From the NCBI GenBank assembly GCA_041483675.1, contig JBGPGE010000008.1, positions 1 to 64,000 of the forward strand: 64,000 bases of DNA. Reading direction: 5' to 3'. This document shows, piece after piece, positions 6,249 to 15,088 of the stretch; position 1 is the first letter of the stretch, and every line of letters starts with the position of its first letter. The translations under genes were made by a program, and so were the position numbers. Under the pieces are notes generated by a model. That model made no database searches, was not told the DNA's origin, and saw only the letters and a program-made list of their open reading frames with translations. This DNA comes from 2-12-FULL-60-19 sp041483675 (lineage in GTDB: Bacteria; Desulfobacterota; Binatia; UBA9968).

Positions 6249-7610
6249 CTATCTTGCGGCCGATGAGCTTTCTTTGAGCGCCGGCGCCGGCCGCAATGTC
6301 AGCAGGTCCACCACAGTGAGGATAACGCCGCCCACAAACACCAGGCCCAGGACCGCCAGGATCGCGAACCAGAAACGCATCTGCGCTTGAGCCGTCATGT
6401 AGCCGAGTCCCATGACCCGCTCGATGTAGGTCTGGAGCACGCCCGCCACGCTGAAGGCCAAGGTCATCAGCATCATGGTGATACTCAGCCACCAGAAAGC
6501 CAGAGTTCCGCGCCGCTCGTCGAACTCGGCCAATCCCTTCAACTTGGGCATCGCGTAGTAGAAGAACATGAGGTTCAAGAGAACGTAAGCGCCAAAGAAG
6601 GCGATGTGGCCGTGAGCTACGGTCACCTGGCTGCCGTGAGTGTAGTAATTGATCTGCGGAAGCGTGTGGAGAAAGCCCCAGAAGCCGGCGCCGACGAAGT
6701 GGAGCACGGCCATCCCGATGGCGAGCGTAAAGACCAGCTTGCCGTTCAGCCCGTCGCGCCGGTTGCGGACGTAGTGCCAGGCGTCCGCGACCATGAGCAG
6801 GATCGGCACCGGCTCCAACGCGCTGAAGACGCCGCCGACCCATAGCCAGTACTTCGGCGCGCCGAGCCAGTAGTAGTGGTGCCCCGTCCCGGCGATGCCG
6901 GTAAACAGAAAAAGCCCGAGCTCGACGTAGAGCCATTTTTCCACCGTCTCGCGCGGCACATGGGTGATCTGGATGAGCAGCCACGCGGTCAGCGCCGCGG
7001 CGATCAACTCCCAGGCCCCTTCCACCCAAAGGTGGATGACCCACCACCAATAGTACCAGTCGATGGTGAGGTTGGAATAAAATGGGAGATTGAACAGGTA
7101 CATCCCGGCCAAAAAGACCAGGCCGCCGAAGAGCGAGCCTTGAATGACCGTCCAGCGCCGGGCCTGGACGATCGTGATGCCGACGTTGAATAAAAAGATC
7201 AGCGCTCCCACGACGATCAGGTAGTCGAGCGGGAAAGGAATCTCCAACAGCGGCTTCCCTTTCGTCCAGCCAAAGACGAAGCCAATCACGGCGGTCACGC
7301 CCACCCCGACCAGAAGCGCAAGCTGCACATACGCGAGCGCGGGGCTGTAGAGTTCCCGGCCGCTCTCTTCGGGAATCATGAAATAGGTCGTCCCCATAAA
7401 TCCCAACAAGATCCACAGCACGAGAAGATTCGTGTGGATGGCCCGCGTGGTGCTGAATGGAAGGACATCGACCAGCCACTGGGGAATGGTGACGGCATAG
7501 CTCAAGGCCAGCCACACCCCCACGACGACCTGGAGTAGAAACAACAGCAGCGCGATGACGAAGTAGGGATAGGCGACGCGCTGCGAAGCATAAGTCAACG
7601 AATGGAACAT
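6249..7610 (-). CDS. norB: Nitric oxide reductase catalytic subunit NorB (cNOR type)
   Basis: NorB reduces two NO to N2O at a heme b3-FeB centre in the membrane. The 453-residue protein has twelve helices and the expected ligands: HTNLLVLWILLG near residue 59 (low-spin heme), HLWVEGAWELIAAAL near 193 (FeB histidine with the glutamates that mark NORs), TGTGHHYYWLGAP near 243 (two FeB histidines) and HGHIAFFGAYV near 331 (heme b3 and low-spin heme). There is no N-terminal extension of the quinol-oxidising qNOR type, and norC is directly upstream (26 bases), so it is a cytochrome-c-dependent NOR. It leads the group continuing to ubiA. Confidence 0.95.
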   Translation of the reverse strand: MFHSLTYASQRVAYPYFVIALLLFLLQVVVGVWLALSYAVTIPQWLVDVLPFSTTRAIHTNLLVLWILLGFMGTTYFMIPEESGRELYSPALAYVQLALLVGVGVTAVIGFVFGWTKGKPLLEIPFPLDYLIVVGALIFLFNVGITIVQARRWTVIQGSLFGGLVFLAGMYLFNLPFYSNLTIDWYYWWWVIHLWVEGAWELIAAALTAWLLIQITHVPRETVEKWLYVELGLFLFTGIAGTGHHYYWLGAPKYWLWVGGVFSALEPVPILLMVADAWHYVRNRRDGLNGKLVFTLAIGMAVLHFVGAGFWGFLHTLPQINYYTHGSQVTVAHGHIAFFGAYVLLNLMFFYYAMPKLKGLAEFDERRGTLAFWWLSITMMLMTLAFSVAGVLQTYIERVMGLGYMTAQAQMRFWFAILAVLGLVFVGGVILTVVDLLTLRPAPALKESSSAAR

Positions 7611-7635
7611 CAGAGCGGCTCCGTTGATTCGCGCA

Positions 7636-8319
7636 TCATTTCATCTCCGCCAGGAAGCGGGCCAGGTCGTCCCGTTCGCTCTGCGAGAGCGCCGTCGGCG
7701 GCATGGTTCCGTCCGGCTTGACCGACCGTGGATCGGTTAAGATCCTCTCGATCGTCTCGTAAGGCAGCCGCGATCCGACATGCGTGAGGTCGGGACCCAG
7801 GAGACCGCCGGTCTCGTAGAGACGGTGGCAGGCGAAGCAGCCTTTCTCCTGGAACAGCGCGGCCCCCGGGCTGACCCCAAGGGCCACCGCGCGTCCGGCG
7901 GCCGGACGCAGCTTGCGGTCTTGAGGCGGCCAGTCGTTCGTGTCGATCTCGCTCGTCCATTTAAAAAACGCGACGATATCGTCCAACTCCTGCTCGGTAT
8001 AAGGAAAGCGCGGCATCTTTCGCCACGTGGTGAACTTCTCCGGATCGCGCATGACCGCCTTGATCCCTTCGCCGCCGCGGCGCCAGTACACTTTGGTCAT
8101 GTCGGGAGCGTAGTACGACCCAAAACCCAGAATCGTATGGCAATCGTTGCAGTTGTACTTATGCCACACGCGCTTGCCGGCGATGACCTGCGGGCTGAGC
8201 CGGTCGGCGTGCGTCAGGGTTTCAAACTGGCGGTGCGTGTCGACGGTCAGGACCAGGAAAAGCGCCAGAGAAACCAACGTGCCGAGGTAAAAAATCCAGC
8301 GCGCAGTGTTCCAGCTCAT
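7636..8319 (-). CDS. norC: Nitric oxide reductase cytochrome c subunit NorC, two-heme form
   Basis: NorC passes electrons from periplasmic donors to NorB. An N-terminal anchor helix (about residues 8-27) precedes a first cytochrome c domain with CNDCHTILGFGSYYAPDMTK, which is the standard NorC heme site. Unusually, the protein continues for about 90 residues into a second c-type domain with CFACHRLYETGGLLGPDLTH and a possible methionine ligand in DGTMPPT. Classical NorC is about 150 residues with one heme; this one is 227. I place the start at ATG 8319; a TTG at 8334 is also possible. It is the first gene of the nor operon. Confidence 0.9.
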   Translation of the reverse strand: MSWNTARWIFYLGTLVSLALFLVLTVDTHRQFETLTHADRLSPQVIAGKRVWHKYNCNDCHTILGFGSYYAPDMTKVYWRRGGEGIKAVMRDPEKFTTWRKMPRFPYTEQELDDIVAFFKWTSEIDTNDWPPQDRKLRPAAGRAVALGVSPGAALFQEKGCFACHRLYETGGLLGPDLTHVGSRLPYETIERILTDPRSVKPDGTMPPTALSQSERDDLARFLAEMK

Positions 8320-8386
8320 GGAAAAGTTTCTCAATCCTCAACCGGCTTGAAAAGCCGGCGGGCCGGCCGCATTTTTCGACGCAACG

Positions 8387-8818
8387 TCACTTCTTGACGA
8401 TCAGCACCGGACAGCGGGCGTAGCGCAACGTCCGTTCGGCCACGCTGCCGATCATGAGCCGTTGAAACCCGGTCCTGCCGTGGCTCCCCATGACGATCAT
8501 CGCGGCATGAGATTTTTTCGCTTGATCGGCGATGGCGCTGGCCGGCTCCACGGCCCTGACCAACAGCGGCCGGAACGTGCCCGGTTTGAGACGAAATCGT
8601 TTGATAAATTTCACCAGCGCCTGCCGCGCATCCTGCTCCAACTTCTGAATGATATCGCCGAAGCCGGCTTCCAACGGAAACGCAAAGACGGCTGAAACGA
8701 CATGAAGGATGACCAGCTTGCTCCTGTCCTTTTTCGCCAACCCTAGCGCGAACCGAAGGGCGGCCTCGGAGCCTTTCGAAAAATCGACCGGCACGAGATA
8801 AGTTTTGGATGCTGCCAC
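8387..8818 (-). CDS. Universal stress protein (single UspA domain)
   Basis: A 143-residue cytoplasmic UspA-fold protein. It starts KTYLVPVDFSKGSEAAL and ends with the nucleotide-binding signature GSHGRTGFQRLMIGSVAER followed by CPVLIVKK, so the ATP-binding G-2x-G-9x-G(S/T) motif is complete. Such proteins dimerise and act in survival under starvation, oxygen or respiratory stress. It is transcribed away from the tandem Usp gene at 9109, and a sigma-54-type promoter (8888-8903) lies 70 bases upstream, which suggests NtrC-type activation. Confidence 0.93.
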   Translation of the reverse strand: MAASKTYLVPVDFSKGSEAALRFALGLAKKDRSKLVILHVVSAVFAFPLEAGFGDIIQKLEQDARQALVKFIKRFRLKPGTFRPLLVRAVEPASAIADQAKKSHAAMIVMGSHGRTGFQRLMIGSVAERTLRYARCPVLIVKK

Positions 8819-8887
8819 GGTCCCTCCTTGTCTGCCGAATATACGCCTGCAGGCCGGAAAGTTTCAACTGCTTGACCTTTCGCAGTC

Positions 8888-8903
8888 AGCAGAAACCATG
8901 CCA
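8888..8903 (-). promoter_or_regulatory. Sigma-54 (-24/-12) promoter for usp at 8387-8818
   Basis: The minus strand reads TGGCATGGTTTCTGCT. It fits the consensus TGGCAYRNNNNTTGCW with a single mismatch and has the obligatory GG and GC ten bases apart. Confidence 0.7.
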
Positions 8904-8965
8904 AGGAGCGAGTCCTCGGAGACGCCGCTCGTTTCATTCGAATCCCCCGATAATTCTCAGTGTCT

Positions 8966-8981
8966 TTCGCACAAGTGAAAA
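8966..8981. promoter_or_regulatory. Putative activator operator in divergent region 1
   Basis: TTCGCACAAGTGAAAA is a partial palindrome matching the pattern TTYGC(A/G)(C/G)NNGTG(C/A)(A/G)AA found also at 16560, 18191 and 21284. It lies between two opposed sigma-54 promoters. Confidence 0.45.
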
Positions 8982-9063
8982 AAACGGCGTCGAAACTTGC
9001 AGCGATGCGAAACAATGGATCGCCGCCGGCTGCGATATCGCCCTCTTCGCGCGCGCCTGAGGG

Positions 9064-9079
9064 AGGCATGTTTCTTGCT
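9064..9079 (+). promoter_or_regulatory. Sigma-54 (-24/-12) promoter for usp at 9109-10023
   Basis: AGGCATGTTTCTTGCT matches TGGCAYRNNNNTTGCW except at the first base. Transcription should start near 9090, before the AAGGAGG site at 9095-9101. Confidence 0.75.
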
Positions 9080-9108
9080 CATGTTCGGCGCTGCAAGGAG
9101 GAAACGCC

Positions 9109-10023
9109 GTGTACACAAGAATCTTAGTCCCGCTGGACGGATCGCCGCGATCCGAGGGAATTCTGCCTTACACCCGCGCTTTAGCGAACGCGCATAAAAT
9201 CCCGCTGGAGCTGCTGCATGTCATAGAGCCTCAAATTATTTCCACCTTCTCCGACCCGGCTCATGCGCGCTATGCGGATGTCGTGGAAGCCGACATGCGA
9301 AGAAACGGCCTCGCCTATCTGAAGACGGTCGCCGCGTCGCTCCCCAACTCCGCGGCGGTGCGCTGTTCGGTGTACGTGGGAAATCCCGCCGAGGTGATCG
9401 TCGACAGCGCCGCGGGCCAGGCCGGCACCTTGATAACCATGGCGACGCACGGCCGTTCCGGGATTCAGCGCTGGCTGATCGGCAGCGTGGCCGACAAGGT
9501 GCTGCACGGAACAACCAGCCACCTCCTTTTGGCCCGAACCGAGACCGGCCACAAAAATCACGAATCGGCTGCTCTCAAAACGGTCATCGCGCCGCTGGAC
9601 GGCTCCGGCCTTGCCGAGACTGCGCTGCCCGCCGTCGTTGCCCTGGCCAAAACCATGGCCCTGGAGATCGTGCTGGTCCGGGCGTTCATCCCGCCTTCGG
9701 GCGCTCTATACGCCACCGACGAATATGTGCCCAACCTGATCGAAATCACCGAGCAGGCGCGACGGGAAGTGAAAAGCTACCTGGAGGGAAAAGTTCAGCA
9801 ATTGCAGGCAGAAGGATTGAGCCGAGTCTCTTACCTGCTCGTGGAAGGGCAGGCCGCCGCCGAGATCATCGATCTGGCGCGCAAGACTCCCGACAATCTG
9901 GTGGCCATCTCCACCCACGGGAGATCGGGGGTGGGCCGCTGGGTGTTGGGCAGCGTCACCGACCGCGTGGTGCGCTACTCGGGCGATCCGGTGCTGATAA
10001 TTCCGCCGAACAAAGGCAAGTAG
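9109..10023 (+). CDS. Tandem universal stress protein (two UspA domains)
   Basis: The 304-residue protein holds two UspA domains, about residues 1-145 and 155-302. Each ends in a nucleotide-binding signature: THGRSGIQRWLIGSVADKV in the first and THGRSGVGRWVLGSVTDRV in the second, followed by LLLAR and VLIIP strands. The start is GTG with AAGGAGG seven bases upstream. A sigma-54-type promoter lies at 9064-9079. It is divergent from another Usp gene and alone in its unit, followed by a repeat-rich gap. A role in long-term stress survival is inferred from the family. Confidence 0.93.
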   Translation: MYTRILVPLDGSPRSEGILPYTRALANAHKIPLELLHVIEPQIISTFSDPAHARYADVVEADMRRNGLAYLKTVAASLPNSAAVRCSVYVGNPAEVIVDSAAGQAGTLITMATHGRSGIQRWLIGSVADKVLHGTTSHLLLARTETGHKNHESAALKTVIAPLDGSGLAETALPAVVALAKTMALEIVLVRAFIPPSGALYATDEYVPNLIEITEQARREVKSYLEGKVQQLQAEGLSRVSYLLVEGQAAAEIIDLARKTPDNLVAISTHGRSGVGRWVLGSVTDRVVRYSGDPVLIIPPNKGK

Positions 10024-10046
10024 GTCCAGCGAAGCCCGCGCCATTC

Positions 10047-10202
10047 GTCATGCCCGCGAAAGCCGGCATCCAGAACCCCCACTAAATCTCCCCCTTGCTA
10101 AGGGGCGACCCCCTCTTAATCTCCCCCTTTGTAAGGGGGAGAGACAGAGGGGGTATGGATTCCGGCTCGCCCCCCGCTTTCACGGGGGTCGGCCGGAATG
10201 AC
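10047..10202. repeat. REP-like inverted repeat with internal CTCCCCCTT repeats
   Basis: The outer ends GTCATGCCCGCGAAAGC and GGTCGGCCGGAATGAC face each other. Inside, ATCTCCCCCTT recurs and pairs with AAGGGGGAGA. The same family of ends is seen at 41035-41120. It separates the tandem usp gene from the convergent end of the katA-hsp20-lon operon and may serve as a terminator for both. Confidence 0.6.
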
Positions 10203-10237
10203 GTTCGGAATTAGCTGACGAATTTTCGAGAGGCAGG

Positions 10238-10663
10238 CTAGCGCCACAGCCGGCGTAACTCTTCCGGCAGGATATTCTTGACGTCGTCGATCTCGCCGTC
10301 GCTGATGTGCCTCGCCAGCACGTTAAAGACTGCGCGAGCGACCTTTTCCGCGTCTACCCCCTCGCTGTTTCTGAACGCGCTCTTCACATGAGCGAGGAAT
10401 TCGTCCTGGTGCCGCTCCTTGACGGGCTTACCGCTGGGATTCCAACCCTCGTAGTAACAACCCCGAACCAGCATCGGCAACTGGGCCGCAAGGTGCGCGG
10501 CCTCCGCGACCGAGAGCCGATCGCGCAGCGCGTGAAGCACGCTCCTGAGCGCCGTGTAGGCCTTATGCTCGTCCTCCCACCCCAGCTCCCGCATGAGATC
10601 GGTCAGCCAGATATGGGTTTTCTCCAGAGTCTTGCTGAAGAGTGTGTTGACGTTTGCGTTCAT
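10238..10663 (-). CDS. DUF2267 protein
   Basis: A 141-residue soluble protein of the DUF2267 family. Hallmarks are KTHIWLTDLMRELGWEDEHKA near residue 15 (split here only for reading: the LGW motif and the following YTALRSVLHALRDRLSVAEA), then AAQLPMLVRGCYYEGWNP. Family members are small all-helical proteins frequently carried with Hsp20, Usp and CBS proteins in stress islands; the mechanism is unknown. It is the last gene of the operon that starts at 16430, 34 bases after the Lon-like gene. Confidence 0.85.
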   Translation of the reverse strand: MNANVNTLFSKTLEKTHIWLTDLMRELGWEDEHKAYTALRSVLHALRDRLSVAEAAHLAAQLPMLVRGCYYEGWNPSGKPVKERHQDEFLAHVKSAFRNSEGVDAEKVARAVFNVLARHISDGEIDDVKNILPEELRRLWR

Positions 10664-10696
10664 CCCGTGTCCCCCCTTGCTTATCCCGTGCGTGGA

Positions 10697-13162
10697 TCAC
10701 GTCCCCGCCGGGGACCCTTCGCGACCGTTTGCGCTGAAGAACCCTTTGAGCCCCAACGCCAAGTCTCTGAGCCTGCGACCGACCGCGTCGTTCACGGTTC
10801 CTTCCTCCCCTATTCTCCCCGCACGCATCCCGGTGAGGATCTCCAGACCTTCGTCGATCGTGCGCACCGGATAGATGTGAAACTTGCGCTCCGCCACCGC
10901 CTGAACGACATCGGCGCGAAGGATCAGATTGCGAACGTTCGCCGCGGGGATCATGACGCCTTGCTTGCCCGACAGTTCCGTTGTCCGGCAAACGTCGTAG
11001 AAGCCCTCGACCTTTTCATTCACGCCGCCGATCGCCTGCACTTCGCCCGACTGGTTCACCGATCCGGTCACCGCGATGTCCTGGCGCAGCGGGATGCCCG
11101 AAAGACGGGACAACAGCGCATAGAGCTCGGCCGAGGAGGCGCTGTCGCCCTCTACGCCGGTGTAGGATTGCTCGAAACAGAGACTCGCTGATAGAGCCAG
11201 CGGTTTGTCCTGACCGAAGCGGTTTCGAAGGTAGCCGGACAGAATGAGCACCCCTTTGTCGTGGATGCTCCCGCTCAAGTGAGACTCGCGCTCGATGTTA
11301 ACGATCCCCGCTTGACCCATCGCCACGCTGGCCGTAACTCGCGCGGGCCGGCCGAACGTGTAGGTTCCGATATCGAGCACCGACAGCCCGTTGACCTGCC
11401 CTACTTTCCGGCCGTCGATGTCGATGAGCAGCGTGCCCTTCGCGATCAATTCTCTGATCTCCTCCTCGATGCGGTTCGAGCGAAACACTCTCTGCTGAAG
11501 CGCCCTTTCGATATGGCGGCTGCCGACCGTTTGATCTTTGTCCTTCCGGGCCCAATAGGCGGCTTCACGCACCAGATCGGCGACTTCCGCGTAGGATGCC
11601 GAGACCTTTTCCCGATCCTCCGCTTTCCGAGCGCCGAACTCGGCCAACCGCTCGACGGCCCCGTGATCGAGGTGCGGGAGCTTCTCCTCGCTGCAGAGTT
11701 TCGCGACCCACTGGGCATACACCAACAGGTGGCCCTGCTCCAGTTCCATGGCGTCGCGAAAATCCGCCCGCACCTTGAAGATCGCGCGGAATTCCTCATC
11801 CCAGATGCATAGGAGGTGATAAAGCAGCGGGCTGCCGACGACAACTACCTTCGTGTTGATGGCCACCGGCTCGGGCTTCAAACCGGAGGCGGAGAAGAGG
11901 GCGAAAGGTTCGTAGGTCTCCATCTCGATCAGACCGCTTCTCAGCGTGCGCCTGAGAACCTTCCACACCGCCGGCTCGGTCAGAGCATCCTCCAGGCTGA
12001 AAATCAAATAGCCGCCGTGGGCGCGCAACAGCGACCCGGACTTGATCCGCGTAAAATTCGTCACCACCCGCCCGAAGCGATCCACCACTCGCTCGATGGT
12101 TCCGAAGAGATTCAAATACGTCGGCGAGCCTTCGACCAGCACGGGCGCGCCCTCGGTCCCGGAGTTATCCACGACCAGATTCACGTCGTATTCCAAAAAG
12201 GCGTCACGCTCCTGCTGGTGGGGGGCAAACAGGAAGGGCATTAAGGGAGCCGTCCCTTCTTTAAAATCGTCCAGGTTGTCGAGCATGTGCGCCCGCACCT
12301 CTAAAAGGTAGGAGCTCACTTTTTTATTGTCCATCTCGCGCTCGATCTCCGCGATCAAGGGATTGAGAAGCTGCTCGCAGAACCGGCGCTCCACCATACG
12401 GATATCGGCCTCCATCTCGCGCATGACCTCGCGCTGCTTGCCGGCCATCTCCGCCATCTCGGCCATCAAGCCCTGCTGCCGTTTTTCGATCTCCGCCTGC
12501 TCCGCCTCGCTCAAGCGAGAAAAATCCTTGGGACTCTGCACCGGCTCGCCGTCGACGATGGGGATAAACAGGATCTCGCCGCCATGACCGACCTGCACCA
12601 GGAAGCCTCTCTCCCGCGCCAGCTTTTCAAACTGCGCGCTTAGCTCTTGCGCCCGCCTGCCGTACTTCTCTCTCAGCAGCGTCTTTTCCCTGTCGAATGC
12701 CTCATGGCGAAAAGCCTTGGGAAGTTCCTCTCTCAACCGTTTGACCAGGTTGCGCATCAACTCTCTCAGGCGATGGCCTTTCCCCGACTCAAGATAGACC
12801 GCCTGTGGAGCATCGGGCCGCTGGAAATTGTGCACGTATACCCAATCGCCCGGCGTCGGCGAGGCGGCCGCCCGCTCGGCAATCCAGTGCTGGAGAGCCG
12901 GCAGCTTCTCGGCTCCGGCGAGACCCGAGACAAAGATGTTGAATCCGCTTTGGGGCATGCCGAGACCGAGTTCAAGGGCGGCCAGCGCGCGTTCCTGTCC
13001 GGCGAAACCCAGCGCCGGGGTGAGCTCTTCCGTCGTCGTAAAGGCGATGTCGAGTTTGACGGAGAATCTGAGCTCATCGGCCCGAAGCTCAACCGGAAGG
13101 CAGAAGCCGTCCGATCCTCCAGCGCCTTCTCGCTCCTTTTCCACTATCGCAGCCCGGCTCAT
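10697..13162 (-). CDS. Lon-related ATP-dependent protease (LonB-like, AAA_32 family)
   Basis: This 821-residue protein has an N-terminal AAA-like region, a long helical insertion (about residues 190-310) and a C-terminal S16 Lon protease domain. The catalytic serine lies in GVEGDSASSAELYALLSRLS and the lysine in GGVNEKVEGFYDVC, the Ser-Lys dyad of Lon. The putative Walker A position reads SGLAGAEKLPAL, which lacks the usual GxGK(S/T), so ATP use may be weak or altered. The start ATG (13160-13162) overlaps the hsp20 stop by four bases (ATGA), so holdase and protease are made together, fitting removal of damaged proteins. Confidence 0.88.
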   Translation of the reverse strand: MSRAAIVEKEREGAGGSDGFCLPVELRADELRFSVKLDIAFTTTEELTPALGFAGQERALAALELGLGMPQSGFNIFVSGLAGAEKLPALQHWIAERAAASPTPGDWVYVHNFQRPDAPQAVYLESGKGHRLRELMRNLVKRLREELPKAFRHEAFDREKTLLREKYGRRAQELSAQFEKLARERGFLVQVGHGGEILFIPIVDGEPVQSPKDFSRLSEAEQAEIEKRQQGLMAEMAEMAGKQREVMREMEADIRMVERRFCEQLLNPLIAEIEREMDNKKVSSYLLEVRAHMLDNLDDFKEGTAPLMPFLFAPHQQERDAFLEYDVNLVVDNSGTEGAPVLVEGSPTYLNLFGTIERVVDRFGRVVTNFTRIKSGSLLRAHGGYLIFSLEDALTEPAVWKVLRRTLRSGLIEMETYEPFALFSASGLKPEPVAINTKVVVVGSPLLYHLLCIWDEEFRAIFKVRADFRDAMELEQGHLLVYAQWVAKLCSEEKLPHLDHGAVERLAEFGARKAEDREKVSASYAEVADLVREAAYWARKDKDQTVGSRHIERALQQRVFRSNRIEEEIRELIAKGTLLIDIDGRKVGQVNGLSVLDIGTYTFGRPARVTASVAMGQAGIVNIERESHLSGSIHDKGVLILSGYLRNRFGQDKPLALSASLCFEQSYTGVEGDSASSAELYALLSRLSGIPLRQDIAVTGSVNQSGEVQAIGGVNEKVEGFYDVCRTTELSGKQGVMIPAANVRNLILRADVVQAVAERKFHIYPVRTIDEGLEILTGMRAGRIGEEGTVNDAVGRRLRDLALGLKGFFSANGREGSPAGT

Positions 13163-13581
13163 AAGGACGATCCCGTCTTGGCGAGTTTCGGCAGGATAAC
13201 CCGCAGGACCCCTGCGCTGAAATCGGCCTTGATCCGGTCCTTGTCCACCGACTCGGGGAGCGGTACTTCCCGAAAGAAGTCGCCGAACGAGCGCTCCTGG
13301 CAACAGAATCTGCCATTGCGATAGCTCCGGTCGGAGGAACGTCGGCCCTGCAGGAGCAATTTATTCCCCTCCACTTCTACCTTCACGTCTTCTCTTCTTA
13401 CCCCGGGAAGGTCCGCATCAAGAATAAACGCTTCCGGTGTCTCGTAGAGATCCACAGCGGGGCGCCACTCCAGCAACTCGGTCCGAAGGCCCCACGGACG
13501 GTGAATAATCTCCTCGAAGAGCCGGTCCAGCTCTTTGTGGAGGCGTAGCGGGAATGAGTACAACTTACTGTGTGAGGGCAT
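13159..13581 (-). CDS. Hsp20/alpha-crystallin small heat shock protein
   Basis: This 140-residue chaperone binds unfolding proteins without ATP. The alpha-crystallin domain spans about residues 38-135: WRPAVDLYETPEAFILDADL, then PGVRREDVKVEVEGNKLLL, and the closing GVLRVILPK strand. The N-terminal arm (SFPLRLHKELDRLFEEI) matches class A bacterial Hsp20. It follows katA by 43 bases and its stop overlaps the Lon-like start, so it is expressed from the sigma-54 operon starting at 16430. A second Hsp20 is at 20651-21154. Confidence 0.93.
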   Translation of the reverse strand: MPSHSKLYSFPLRLHKELDRLFEEIIHRPWGLRTELLEWRPAVDLYETPEAFILDADLPGVRREDVKVEVEGNKLLLQGRRSSDRSYRNGRFCCQERSFGDFFREVPLPESVDKDRIKADFSAGVLRVILPKLAKTGSSL

Positions 13582-13624
13582 ACGCTCGCCTCACGATCTC
13601 TTGAGCGACCGACGCGCCTCCTTC

Positions 13625-15085
13625 CTAGGCGGCGACAGGCAGCGTCAATCCCAACCCTTTGGCTACCCCCATGCCGTACTCCGGGTCGGCCTTGAGAAAG
13701 TGCTGAATTTGCCGTTCCTGAATGTAACGCGGCACCGGCTTCATGGCATTGACGATATTTTCTATGAGCCTTCTCTTCTCATCCGGCTTCATCAGACGAA
13801 AGAGGTTTCCCGCCTGGGTGTAGTCGTCGTTGCCCACGCGATGATCGTAGCGGTCCGCGTCCCCGGAGATTCGCAGCGGCGGCTCCTTCAAGCCGGAATC
13901 TTCCATCGGCCCGTCGAAGCTGTTGGGCTCGTAGTTGACGGCGCCGCCGTAGTTGCCGTCGAAGCGCATCGAGCCGTCGCGGTGATAGGTATGCACCGGA
14001 CAGCGCGCCTTGTTGACCGGCAGATCCGCGTAGTTGGCGCCGCCGAGGCGGTACCGATGGGCGTCGGCGTAGGCGAAGATGCGGAACTGGAGCATCTTGT
14101 CCGGCGAGAAGCCGATGCCCGGCACGATGTTGGACGGCTCGAACGCCGCCTGTTCGACCTCCGCGAAATAGTTCTCCGGGTTGCGGTTGAGCTCCATGAT
14201 CCCCACCTCGATCAGCGGGTAGTCCTTGTGCGGCCAGACCTTGGTCAGATCGAAGAGGTTATAGGGAGTTTTCTCGGCCTCCTTCTCGGGCATGATCTGG
14301 ACGCAGAAACGCCATTTGGGGAAATCGCCGCGCTCGATCGCTTGAAACAGATCGCGCTGATGGCTCTCGCGATCGTCGCCGACGATCTTGGCGGCTTCGC
14401 CGTCGGTGAGGCATTGTATGCCCTGCATGGTCTTGAAGTGAAACTTCACCCAGAAGCGCTCGTTTTTCCCGTTGATGAGGCTGTAGGTGTGCGAACCATA
14501 GCCGTTGATGTGCCGGTAGCTCTTGGGGAGGCCACGATCGGAAAACAGAATCGTCACCTGATGGAGACTTTTCGGAGAGAGGGACCAAAAATCCCACATC
14601 GCCGTGGGGCTCCGCAGGTTGGTCTTGGGGTCGCGCTTTTGCGTGCGTATGAAGTCCGGAAACTTATACGGGTCGCGCACGAAAAACACCGGCGTATTGT
14701 TGCCGACCAGGTCCCAGTTGCCTTCCTCGGTGTAGAACTTGAGCGCGAAGCCGCGCACGTCGCGCTCCGCGTCGGCGGCGCCGCGCTCGCCGGCAACGGT
14801 CGAGAACCGCAGGAAGCAGTCGGTCTTCTTGCCGGCTTGCGAAAACACCTTGGCCTTCGAGTATCGGGCGATGTCGTGGGTGATAGTCAACGCGCCGTAG
14901 GCGCCGGAGCCTTTGGCGTGGACTATCCGCTCGGGAATCCGCTCCCGATTGAAGTGCGCGTGCTTCTCAAAGAGCTGCCAGTCCTGGACCAGCAGCGGCC
15001 CGCGCGCGCCTGCCGTCAGTGAATTTTGGTTATCGGTGACCGGGCTCCCGCTCGCCGTGGTCAATGTATTTTGCTTCTTCGCCAT
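13625..15085 (-). CDS. katA: Monofunctional heme catalase
   Basis: This enzyme dismutates hydrogen peroxide to water and oxygen. The 486-residue length fits small-subunit clade-3 catalases. The distal histidine is in ERIVHAKGSGAYG (about residue 56), the distal asparagine in NWDLVGNNTPVFFVRDP (about 129), and the proximal heme-ligand tyrosine in RIFAYADAHRYRLG (about 337). The start lies three bases after the DUF2934 stop, so the two are coupled. Its presence in a sigma-54-driven operon with chaperone and protease genes points to oxidative-stress defence; there is no OxyR gene nearby. Confidence 0.96.
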   Translation of the reverse strand: MAKKQNTLTTASGSPVTDNQNSLTAGARGPLLVQDWQLFEKHAHFNRERIPERIVHAKGSGAYGALTITHDIARYSKAKVFSQAGKKTDCFLRFSTVAGERGAADAERDVRGFALKFYTEEGNWDLVGNNTPVFFVRDPYKFPDFIRTQKRDPKTNLRSPTAMWDFWSLSPKSLHQVTILFSDRGLPKSYRHINGYGSHTYSLINGKNERFWVKFHFKTMQGIQCLTDGEAAKIVGDDRESHQRDLFQAIERGDFPKWRFCVQIMPEKEAEKTPYNLFDLTKVWPHKDYPLIEVGIMELNRNPENYFAEVEQAAFEPSNIVPGIGFSPDKMLQFRIFAYADAHRYRLGGANYADLPVNKARCPVHTYHRDGSMRFDGNYGGAVNYEPNSFDGPMEDSGLKEPPLRISGDADRYDHRVGNDDYTQAGNLFRLMKPDEKRRLIENIVNAMKPVPRYIQERQIQHFLKADPEYGMGVAKGLGLTLPVAA

Positions 15086-15088
15086 AAA

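Noticed and set aside
10081..10160. CRISPR-like repeats (ATCTCCCCCTT units)
   Set aside because: There are only two or three short units without regular spacers, and they pair with their inverse; this is REP-type DNA.
13163..13303. Longer Lon-like start at 13303
   Set aside because: It would overlap hsp20 completely out of frame; the ATG at 13162 overlaps the hsp20 stop by ATGA and begins the conserved family region.
13535..15022. A 495-codon open frame on the plus strand opposite the catalase gene
   Set aside because: It mirrors katA, shows no family signature and lacks a ribosome binding site.
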